The translations under genes were made by a program, and so were the position numbers. Shown here piece by piece: positions 54,817-63,145 of a stretch of 64,000 nucleotides of DNA. The stretch comes from Arcobacteraceae bacterium (GTDB lineage Bacteria; Campylobacterota; Campylobacteria; Campylobacterales; Arcobacteraceae). Position 1 is the first letter of the stretch, and every line of letters starts with the position of its first letter. The stretch is taken from positions 17,589 to 81,588 of the forward strand of contig JAIOSF010000031.1 in NCBI GenBank assembly GCA_021107755.1, written 5' to 3'. The notes below the pieces were generated by a model, which saw nothing but the letters and a program-made list of their open reading frames with translations, had not been told where the DNA came from and searched no databases.

Positions 54817-54985
54817 GACCTACATTTAATACAAATACATAAAACTCTATAAATATCCATAAATACTAGCCCTACTCTTAATATTGTTCTATAAAAATAT
54901 ATAAAGTTTAATTTAGATACCATTCATGTAATACCTTTTTTGTTACTTTTTATATAAATTTGGTGTTACCTTTTTTGGAGCGTGC

Positions 54986-56134
54986 ATGAAAGATAAGCTA
55001 ATATCAACAAAATACGAGGGTGTTTATTACAAAGAGTTAAATAAACTATTCAACGGTAAGCCCGACCTATCCTACTATATTATGTATAGAAGTTGTGGAA
55101 AACAGATAAAAAAATCTGTTGGTAAAAAATCTATGAAGATGACAGGAGCTAAAGCTTATCAAAAAAGGCAAGATATCATCTACGAGATAAAACATGGTAT
55201 AAATGACCATAGTTCAAAAGATAAAACATTTATAGAGCTTTTAGATAAGTGGTATGAAGATAAAAAAAACAATTTAAAATCTATACATGAAGATTATAAC
55301 AGACTAAAAAAACACGCAACAATAATACTTCATAAACACATAAGTAATATAAACTCAGCAGATATAAAAACAATATATGATCATATGATAGATAATGGAC
55401 TAAGTGAACAAACATTTAAAAGAGTTTTTTCTATGTATAAAAGAGTTATGAGTCATAGCCTAGCACATGAATACATTAGGCAAGTTCCAAATGTAGTATT
55501 TAAAAAATCTATCAAAGATAATAAAGTAACAGAGATATACACAGATAATATGATAAAAAACTATATAGAAGTAATACAAAACTATCCTGATACAACCATA
55601 GCTAAAATAATCATGCTTATACTCAATACAGGGATGAGACGAAGTGAGCCACCAAAATTAAAATGGTCCAACTATAGCTATGAGAATAGTACTGTCATTA
55701 TAGAAGATGCAAAAAGTGGTCAAAATGAAACTTATTATCTATCAAATAAAGCAAAGGAGATTATAGAATCACAAAGAGGATTTACACGATCGTATATATT
55801 TGAAGATTATCATAGAAATCCTATCAAAGTAGGAAAAATATCTTATCATGCTTCAAGAATGAAGCTTATGGCTGGATTACCTGAGCATTTTAGACCATTA
55901 CACAGTCTAAGACATAGATTTGGTACAGAACTAGCAAAAAGCGGTCTAAATGCCTTTAAAATACAAAAAATGATGACACATAAAGATATTAAAACTACTC
56001 AAAGATATATAGACTTAGCAGATAAAGATATATTAGAAGATTTAAACAATGTGGAGCAGAACTCAAATATTGGGAATATTGATACAAATATTCAATCTAA
56101 AATGATTAAAATAGAAATTAATAACAGTAAATAA
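54986..56134 (+). CDS. int: tyrosine-type integrase with AP2-like arm domain
   Basis: N-terminal TKYEGVYYKELN..., catalytic R (NTGMRRSEPPKLKW), HSLRHRFGTEL, MTHKDIKTTQRYI. Confidence 0.95.
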   Translation: MKDKLISTKYEGVYYKELNKLFNGKPDLSYYIMYRSCGKQIKKSVGKKSMKMTGAKAYQKRQDIIYEIKHGINDHSSKDKTFIELLDKWYEDKKNNLKSIHEDYNRLKKHATIILHKHISNINSADIKTIYDHMIDNGLSEQTFKRVFSMYKRVMSHSLAHEYIRQVPNVVFKKSIKDNKVTEIYTDNMIKNYIEVIQNYPDTTIAKIIMLILNTGMRRSEPPKLKWSNYSYENSTVIIEDAKSGQNETYYLSNKAKEIIESQRGFTRSYIFEDYHRNPIKVGKISYHASRMKLMAGLPEHFRPLHSLRHRFGTELAKSGLNAFKIQKMMTHKDIKTTQRYIDLADKDILEDLNNVEQNSNIGNIDTNIQSKMIKIEINNSK

Positions 56135-56143
56135 TATCTAAAA

Positions 56144-57469
56144 TTAACCTTTCTCTTTTATTAAGACACCCGTTTTAATAAAGTTATTCATTTCTTTATA
56201 TATTTCTAGATTATCATAAACATATCTACTTTTAAATATTTTTTCAAATGTACCATAACAATACTTATATTGCATTTCTAGTTTTATTTTATTTTCATTA
56301 GTAATTTTTAAACGACTTTCCAGTTTTGGATTATTACCTTCGTAGTTTTTTATGTTACAAATTCTATTTATATGGTAATTAAAGTATAATTCTTCTGAGT
56401 AACCCTTATTATACAACGCAAATGCTTCAGAATAAAAAACATTATCTATTCCAATAATTTGATTAAATGGAAAGCTTACTTGAGAGATAGAGTTAAAGTA
56501 GTCATATTGGAATGTACCATTTGGGATTTTACTTAAATTATATTCAATATGTGGGATATCAACAACAAAATGATTTAATACAAAATTAATTGTAAATATA
56601 GATAAAGAATATAAAAAATTTGAATCTTTATTTTTCTCAATCCATTCTAAACAATTATCTAAAGCTTGTATATAAATTCTTGCATTTAATTCATTAGAAT
56701 ATAGTATAGCCTCTAGAATTTCATCTTTATACTCTTCTAAAACACTATATTTATTATTACTTTTTAATATTGAGTCAAATAGGTCTTCCTGGGATGGTTG
56801 AAAATAAAAAAATTTACTAATTGTCTTTTCTTTTACTGATTTAAAAACTTTTGCTTCTTCATTTTCAAATACATCATCATTTAATATAATGACAACAATA
56901 CATTTAAGTTCATAAGCTATTTGGTATATAAAACCAAATAAATCATTTAAATCAATATCCTTAGATTTTCTTTCAAAATCATCAATACATATTAATCCAC
57001 CATCTGTTAAATTATTAGTACCTTGAAAATTAATTTTTGATTCTTTTGATAAATCAATTATATCCCCTATTTCTTTAACTCTTGAATCAGCAAATAAAGA
57101 CAATGTATTTTTTAATGTATCAGTGCCAAATACAGAAACTATCGGAGAATATACATCAATGCCAAGCATCTGTACAACATTAGTTAAAGTTCCTGACTCT
57201 TTACTTAAATTTTTAAATGACTGAAATAGTATCTCTTGCTTTATTGTTTCAATATTAGTTTTTCCGTATAAACTTATATACACATATGATTTTGCTCTAC
57301 TATTTAAATCTTCTCGTAGAGGTGTCTCTATTTCATTTTGCCAAAAGTGTGTTTTCCCTGAACCCCACGCTCCTGATAACATAACTATTTTTCCATTGTT
57401 GTTAGGATCTGTTAAAAATGCTTTATCGGAATCTATTAAATACTGCCTGAGAGTGGCTAAGTTTGACAT
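56144..57469 (-). CDS. KAP-family-like P-loop NTPase (candidate defence cargo)
   Basis: Walker A MLSGAWGSGKTHFW, Walker B GGLICIDDFERKS, followed by a long divergent helical C-terminus; transcribed opposite to the rest of the element. Confidence 0.8.
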   Translation of the reverse strand: MSNLATLRQYLIDSDKAFLTDPNNNGKIVMLSGAWGSGKTHFWQNEIETPLREDLNSRAKSYVYISLYGKTNIETIKQEILFQSFKNLSKESGTLTNVVQMLGIDVYSPIVSVFGTDTLKNTLSLFADSRVKEIGDIIDLSKESKINFQGTNNLTDGGLICIDDFERKSKDIDLNDLFGFIYQIAYELKCIVVIILNDDVFENEEAKVFKSVKEKTISKFFYFQPSQEDLFDSILKSNNKYSVLEEYKDEILEAILYSNELNARIYIQALDNCLEWIEKNKDSNFLYSLSIFTINFVLNHFVVDIPHIEYNLSKIPNGTFQYDYFNSISQVSFPFNQIIGIDNVFYSEAFALYNKGYSEELYFNYHINRICNIKNYEGNNPKLESRLKITNENKIKLEMQYKYCYGTFEKIFKSRYVYDNLEIYKEMNNFIKTGVLIKEKG

Positions 57470-57540
57470 GACAATATCCCTTATATGATTAATTTTTAAT
57501 ATTATACTATTTTTAAATTTCTAATAGATTATATTATGCT

Positions 57541-57620
57541 GTCCGCTGTGCAGTTTCGCTGTTGCTGTTCGCTGTGTAGTTTGCTGTTTATAGTGCTTTT
57601 TTGCTGTTGCGGTTACAATA
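57541..57620. repeat. GCTGT-rich imperfect tandem repeats
   Basis: CGCTGTGCAGTTTCGCTGTTGCTGTT followed 26 bp later by CGCTGTGTAGTTTGCTGTTTATAG, then TTTGCTGTTGCGGTT. Confidence 0.7.
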
Positions 57621-57858
57621 AAGCCCATAAATAGGCACTTTGTACAACTGCGGTATATTAGTGCTACTATTATATTACTGCAACTGTATTCAATAGTATT
57701 TTAAATTTATTATATTTAAAAGTTTAATATACCAACTGTATGCATAAACGAATATTTTATACAAATCTACCAAATAAGTACCCTACTCTATAAAATAAAG
57801 TTTAGAATCAAAAATAATCAAATACTAATCAACCAAAAAGCTTCATTTTTATATCTTA

Positions 57859-58148
57859 ATTAAGACAAAACATTCCAAATTAAGACAGATTAAGACACTT
57901 TGTCTTAATTTGAAAATACCCAAAGGGGAGCATATATAAAAATATAGATAGATAGGTGTCTTAATGTCTTAAATATATAAATAATATTCTTTTTTTACTT
58001 TATATACTAGCCTTATGACTATTCCTAAATTAAGACAAGATTAAGACAGATTAAGACAAATGTCTTAATTAAGAGCATTTTTTAAACATTTTTCTTCTAT
58101 ATAGCTTAAGTTTATAGTTTTAAAAAGTGAGATTAAGACATTAAGACA
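57859..58148. repeat. iteron-like cluster: about 12 copies of ATTAAGACA in both orientations
   Basis: + copies at 57859, 57879, 57889, 58029, 58040, 58050, 58132, 58140; - copies (TGTCTTAAT) at 57901, 57957, 57965 (last base differs), 58061. Confidence 0.93.
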
Positions 58149-58296
58149 CATAGCTCCATACAGACAAATAAGAAAGTGGTATATACATAAACAATAAACA
58201 TACAAATATAATATATTTATTAGTTATGACTTAAATGACAATCTAATATGTAATTTGATATGATTCAGTTTAAATAGTTACAAATAAGGTGTTTAA

Positions 58297-59037
58297 ATGA
58301 TAAAATACATATATGATGAAGATGGTAATAAAACTGATGTACAAATACCTCTAATGTTATGGGAAAAACTTAAAATTGATTCTATTAATAGTCATTTCGA
58401 TGAAGAATTTACTGAAATTAATCAAGAAGATGATTTTTACCATACTGATTATTTACTTCCTCACTATATTGATATATTAGCTATATTACTTCATGATAAT
58501 GGTAAAAATACAAAAGATGCATATGAAAATTATTTTAATTACTATGATACATTATCTGCATACGATATAGAACTATTATATATATTTAGAGGTGGTGTAT
58601 TTTTTAACCCTACTAATTCTTTTGAAGAACACTCAAAAATTTTATACAATACTTTTACATTAACGACACAAAGAAATCAAAAAATAACGGAAAAAGAATT
58701 TAATGATATTGTTACTGAAAGTCATCGAAGAAATGAGATATCATTTTTACAATACTTTAAAATAAACTTCAAAATAAATAGAAAAGTTAATGTTACTAGA
58801 TTAAATAGAAAAACAGAAAGAGATAGACTATTTATATTTGATATGTTACATTCAACTTATATTCTAGAAAGTATTGCTATTGCAAAAAATTTAGATAAAA
58901 CAAAAAAAAGTATTACGCTACTTAAAAAAGAACTTTTAAATGCTCTAGCTGATTTTTTTTATAATGGTAATAAAGCTCAAATATATAGAGCTCAAAAAGA
59001 AGTAATAAAAAGAATTGATATAATTAATACTCATTAA
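58297..59037 (+). CDS. hypothetical element protein
   Basis: 246-aa ORF directly downstream of the iteron cluster; N-terminus YIYDEDGNKTDVQIPLMLWEKL is antitoxin-like. Confidence 0.75.
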   Translation: MIKYIYDEDGNKTDVQIPLMLWEKLKIDSINSHFDEEFTEINQEDDFYHTDYLLPHYIDILAILLHDNGKNTKDAYENYFNYYDTLSAYDIELLYIFRGGVFFNPTNSFEEHSKILYNTFTLTTQRNQKITEKEFNDIVTESHRRNEISFLQYFKINFKINRKVNVTRLNRKTERDRLFIFDMLHSTYILESIAIAKNLDKTKKSITLLKKELLNALADFFYNGNKAQIYRAQKEVIKRIDIINTH

Positions 59038-59166
59038 TCTAAATACAATTAAACCATCAAACGGAACAAATAGTACAATTTAATATATTATTATGTATCT
59101 ATTTAAGCTTAATAAAAGTTAATTTAGTACATAATTCCTTAATAAAATACATTTAAGGATATTAAA

Positions 59167-59370
59167 ATGAAACAAATTGAAGACTTCATTACAATTGAAG
59201 AGACAAGTCAACTAACAGGTTTAACTCCAAAATCACTATCAAACTATCGTTCTAGAAAAGTAAAGTTTCCATTTTACAAAATGGGTGGGCAAATTTGGTA
59301 CAAAAAATCTGAAATACTAGAAATCATAAATAATAGTAGAGTATCTGTATCTACAGAGGTGCAATCATGA
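59167..59370 (+). CDS. AlpA/excisionase-like helix-turn-helix protein
   Basis: FITIEETSQLTGLTPKSLSNYRSRKVKFPFYKMGGQIWYKKSEILEII. Confidence 0.85.
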   Translation: MKQIEDFITIEETSQLTGLTPKSLSNYRSRKVKFPFYKMGGQIWYKKSEILEIINNSRVSVSTEVQS

Positions 59371-59576
59371 TACAAGAATATGAAATAAAAGACTACATCA
59401 CACAAGAGTTGTCTAAAGGACAAACTGTCGAGGTACTAACTGACCATGTCGTAGAACATACCGATATGTTAACTTTCATAGTAACAAAACACAATGGAGA
59501 TAGAATGAACATATCAAGAACTAGAAAAATTGCCTATGTAAAAAACTATATTGAGAATGTACAACAATATGGATAA
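59367..59576 (+). CDS. hypothetical small protein
   Basis: 69-aa ORF overlapping the HTH gene by 4 bp (ATGA coupling). Confidence 0.65.
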   Translation: MIQEYEIKDYITQELSKGQTVEVLTDHVVEHTDMLTFIVTKHNGDRMNISRTRKIAYVKNYIENVQQYG

Positions 59577-59817
59577 TCTATTAAGAGATTTAAAATACTT
59601 CTTACTACACCATTATGAGCAAGGAAAAAGTAAAAAGGTACTTTTAGGGCTACTTAATGAATTAGAAGATGAAAAAAAAGCCATTCTACAAATTCATTTT
59701 AAAAGAATTATAGAAGAAACAAATCAAATCTTAGTAAAACAATTACTTATGAAGTATATCAATGAGATAACCATACAAATTGATAATAAGCGGAAAAAAT
59801 TGAATAGGATAATATAG
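59551..59817 (+). CDS. hypothetical small protein (start may be the ATG at 59569)
   Basis: Overlapping ORF in the same operon; Lys/Leu-rich helical. Confidence 0.55.
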   Translation: MRMYNNMDNLLRDLKYFLLHHYEQGKSKKVLLGLLNELEDEKKAILQIHFKRIIEETNQILVKQLLMKYINEITIQIDNKRKKLNRII

Positions 59818-59845
59818 CTATAAATTTCTCTGTATATAGCTAATA

Positions 59846-59900
59846 CAATCTCATAATTATGGGATTGTGGGGTAATTAATTCTTAAGGGTAATTCTTAAG
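59846..59900. promoter_or_regulatory. hairpin plus direct repeats upstream of replication gene
   Basis: CAATCTCAT-AATT-ATGGGATTG (59846-59867), then GGTAATTAATTCTTAAG / GGTAATTCTTAAG (59871-59900). Confidence 0.5.
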
Positions 59901-60001
59901 TGAGAGGATAAGGGAGAGGAATTGAAACAAAATAAAATTAAAATTGAAGTGTCTAAAAAACACTAATCAATATAAAAAAACTTTAAACAATAGGAATAAC
60001 A

Positions 60002-61750
60002 GTGCAAAATTATAGCATACAAATAGAACAATCAGTATTAGCAACTTTAATTGATAATTATGATAAGTTTGAAAAATATCATACTCAATTAAAACCTGAA
60101 ACATTTTTCTATGAAGCTAACCAAAGTATCTATAGTGCTATGCAAATTCTCTATAAAGATGATAAGCCTATAGATGCAGACTTTATAAGGCAAGAGCTAG
60201 ATAAACAAGGAACTTCTATAGATGATTTTTTAATAGCAGTTATTACAAGTACTCCTACAGCAGTTATTGAGAAATATATTAAACAATTACAAGAAGCACA
60301 TAAAGAAAGAGAAGCTTTATCCGTAACTACTCAATTAAGAGAGGGGAAAATATCTGTAGAGCAACTACAAACAAAACTTTCCAAGATACAAAACTTGTAC
60401 GATCGTGTTGAAAACAATGAACTATCAAATAAAACTATTAACTTAGATAAACTATCTCCATTTTTAAAAGATGTGATCACTGACTTGCATAGTATAAATG
60501 AACATCCTATAAATATGATACTTTCTACTGTCTTAACCTCAATGGGTGGACTTATCGGTGCTAGAGCTAAAGTAACAAATGGAATGTTTGAGGTTTATCC
60601 TGTAATATGGAGTATCATCGTTGCTCCATCCTCATTAGCAACAAAATCTACACTTACAAGATATACCAAAAAATGTATCTTTGGGGAGCTTCAAGATAAC
60701 CTATTTGTAGAATACAGAGGAAAACTTGAAAAATATCAAGAAGAAAAAAAAGCCTATAACAACTTATCAAAAGAAGATAAAAGAAACGAGATAGAGCCTG
60801 AAAAGCCTGAACCACAACTTCTTATATTTCAAAATGATGGTACACCTGAAGCAAAACTCAAATCTTTAGAAGATAATCCCAATGGTGGAGTTGTGTATTA
60901 TGATGAGATGAAAGCAGAACTAGAAAAAACCAACAACGATAAAAGCTATAAAGCATTAAAAACATCTACCTTTGATGGAGATAGATTTCATAAAAGACTT
61001 GTAAATGGTGGTAGTATCATACTTGAGCATCCTATATTATGTGAAAATGGACTTATAACAGAACAATGGCTGTTAGATGTTATTCACAAAGATGATATCG
61101 TGAGTGGATTTATGGCAAGGTTTCTATTTAGCTACAATAAAAAAGAAGATTTTAAACCACTACAAATAAAACCACTTAGTATAAAAGTAGAAAAATATGC
61201 AAAAGTTGGAGAGTTTATAATAGAAATGTTAGAACTTGAATGTAAAGAACCAAATTTATTTAATCTTACTCTTGAAGCTAGAAATTATTACACTAATTGG
61301 TTCAATGACTTGTCAGACACTATCTTTTATACAGAAACAGATGAAGAGATTACATCTAGCTATAGACTTACTACCTATGTTCTAAAATTTGCACTTATTA
61401 GCTATATTTTTGATATGGCATATCAAGAAAATAATATCATCAAAAGTGGTTCAATAGCAATACCACTAAAATACATAAAAGAAGCTATATATCTTTTTGA
61501 GATATTTCGAGATGAAAATGACAAAGTACTTGCATTGTTTCAAAAGAATAATAAACTACATAAAACACTTGATGATATCTCAATGAAACTACAAAATAAG
61601 ATTAGAGCTACTAAAGATAAAAGAATATCAAAAACAAATGCAACTAATAGTATTAGAGGACTAAATGCTAAAAAACTAGATGAATTTATTGAGAAAAACT
61701 TATTTAGAATCGAGCAAATAGATAGAGTGAATTATATCTTTGAATGTTGA
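60002..61750 (+). CDS. replication protein: DnaB N-terminal domain fused to DUF3987-like region
   Basis: SIQIEQSVLATLIDNYDKFEKYHTQLKPETFFYEANQSIYSAMQIL is DnaB_N-like; VIWSIIVAPSSLATKSTLTRYTKK and GGVVYYDEMKAELEKTNNDKSYKALKTSTFDGDRF are DUF3987-like. Confidence 0.82.
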   Translation: MQNYSIQIEQSVLATLIDNYDKFEKYHTQLKPETFFYEANQSIYSAMQILYKDDKPIDADFIRQELDKQGTSIDDFLIAVITSTPTAVIEKYIKQLQEAHKEREALSVTTQLREGKISVEQLQTKLSKIQNLYDRVENNELSNKTINLDKLSPFLKDVITDLHSINEHPINMILSTVLTSMGGLIGARAKVTNGMFEVYPVIWSIIVAPSSLATKSTLTRYTKKCIFGELQDNLFVEYRGKLEKYQEEKKAYNNLSKEDKRNEIEPEKPEPQLLIFQNDGTPEAKLKSLEDNPNGGVVYYDEMKAELEKTNNDKSYKALKTSTFDGDRFHKRLVNGGSIILEHPILCENGLITEQWLLDVIHKDDIVSGFMARFLFSYNKKEDFKPLQIKPLSIKVEKYAKVGEFIIEMLELECKEPNLFNLTLEARNYYTNWFNDLSDTIFYTETDEEITSSYRLTTYVLKFALISYIFDMAYQENNIIKSGSIAIPLKYIKEAIYLFEIFRDENDKVLALFQKNNKLHKTLDDISMKLQNKIRATKDKRISKTNATNSIRGLNAKKLDEFIEKNLFRIEQIDRVNYIFEC

Positions 61751-61761
61751 AAGGAGATACC

Positions 61762-62673
61762 ATGACACCACAAGTAAAAAAACTACTAGTACAATATGAA
61801 CGATATAGCTATTTTTTAGAGAAATACAATACATACTTAGTATTAAAAGGTTATTGTAAAAATACTACCAGTGCTTATAAGCAAGAAGCTAAAAAGTTTT
61901 TTATATTTATGGATAAAGATCTTATTGATAGAGATATGATTATGAAGTTTGTTATGCAGCAACCTACTAAAGAAGCATCAACTAAAAATAGAATTATCTC
62001 TTGTACCAATAATATCATAGAGTTTGCAGAAAGTATCAATAAATTTGATGATACAAACAATGGCTTTAAACTATGTTCGGTAAGACAACATAGAAAACTA
62101 CCAAAAATACTATCCTATGAAGATATATCTGTCGTATTAGATACTCTAAAGAATAATAGAAAAGATTGGATGAGCTATAGGGATTATGCACTATTTATAT
62201 TTTTATACGCAACAGGTGTGAGAGTAAGTGAATGTATAGAACTAACAACAGCTGATTTAATAGAAGATAAGCTCATAAAAGTAAATAATGGTAAAGGGAG
62301 TAAGGATAGAATAGTTCCTATAGCTATGAAAGCAGTAGAAGCACTAAAAGAATATATAGAACTTTGTCCCTTTGATACATCAAAAAACTTGTGGGTTAAC
62401 TACAGGGGTAAAAAGATAAGTAGAATTTCTATATTTAAAATCACTAAACAATGTGCAAATATAAGCCCTCATAAACTAAGACATAGCTATGCAACACATA
62501 TGTATAACAATGGAATGGATTTAATGGTTCTTAGTCAATTATTAGGTCATGAGAATATAGAAACAACAGAGATATATCTTCATGTAGATAATAAGCAATT
62601 AAAAGAATGTATAGCTAAACACCACCCTATTAATAATTTAACTCAAGAGCAAATACAATCTATATTATGTTAA
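61762..62673 (+). CDS. second tyrosine recombinase (XerC/D-like)
   Basis: ATG at 61762 follows AAAGGAG; YATGVRVSECIELT, SPHKLRHSYATHMY, LLGHENIETTEIYLHV. Confidence 0.93.
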   Translation: MTPQVKKLLVQYERYSYFLEKYNTYLVLKGYCKNTTSAYKQEAKKFFIFMDKDLIDRDMIMKFVMQQPTKEASTKNRIISCTNNIIEFAESINKFDDTNNGFKLCSVRQHRKLPKILSYEDISVVLDTLKNNRKDWMSYRDYALFIFLYATGVRVSECIELTTADLIEDKLIKVNNGKGSKDRIVPIAMKAVEALKEYIELCPFDTSKNLWVNYRGKKISRISIFKITKQCANISPHKLRHSYATHMYNNGMDLMVLSQLLGHENIETTEIYLHVDNKQLKECIAKHHPINNLTQEQIQSILC

Positions 62674-62954
62674 CCATTAAACTATTCAAAGAAAAAAGAA
62701 CTGCCGTTGTGTCACAATAAAAAATTAACTAGTGCGTCACAATAAAAAAAGAGCAAGACTCACGCCCTACTCTTCCAATACTTCCAACCACGAAAGCCCT
62801 ATATATAAGTACTAAAATTATATATATTGTTAACTTAATAATTGGTTAACATAATATAGAATCATCAATATAAATGATACCTATTTGTTACCTTTTCAAA
62901 TTATATATAAAATAAATCCTTTTATTAAAGGTATAATGTGGATATTAGAACCGC

Positions 62955-62968
62955 TCAGCGGTACCACT
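62955..62968 (+). repeat. attR-like direct repeat (TCAGCGGTACCACT)
   Basis: Identical to the tRNA-Leu 3' end copy at 54803-54816. Confidence 0.85.
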
Positions 62969-63145
62969 TTTTTCATTTATATTTTAATAAATTATTCAAT
63001 TTTTTTCAAATCATATTTCTATATTTTTATACTTATGCTCTTTTTAAACAAACAACATTTTTTATATATGTTTATTTGTCTTTTTTAAGAGTGTTTTATA
63101 TAAAATGTATATTCAATAAATAGTTAACCCTATTAGGAGACTTAT

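Larger units (their letters stand above)
54803..62968 (+). mobile_element. integrative element of about 8.15 kb inserted in tRNA-Leu (satellite/IME-like)
   Basis: Flanking 14-bp direct repeat from the tRNA 3' end, integrase immediately downstream of the tRNA, replication and HTH genes, second recombinase, no core genes inside. Confidence 0.88.

Noticed and set aside
57859-58148. ATTAAGACA repeats as a CRISPR array
   Set aside because: Units are 9 bp, spacing is irregular (8-11 bp or long gaps), orientations are mixed and no cas genes are present. Iteron/operator interpretation fits better.
62885-63123. Phe/Ile-rich ORFs spanning attR
   Set aside because: Extremely AT-rich low-complexity sequence, overlapping frames, no RBS evidence; the att repeat explains the region better.
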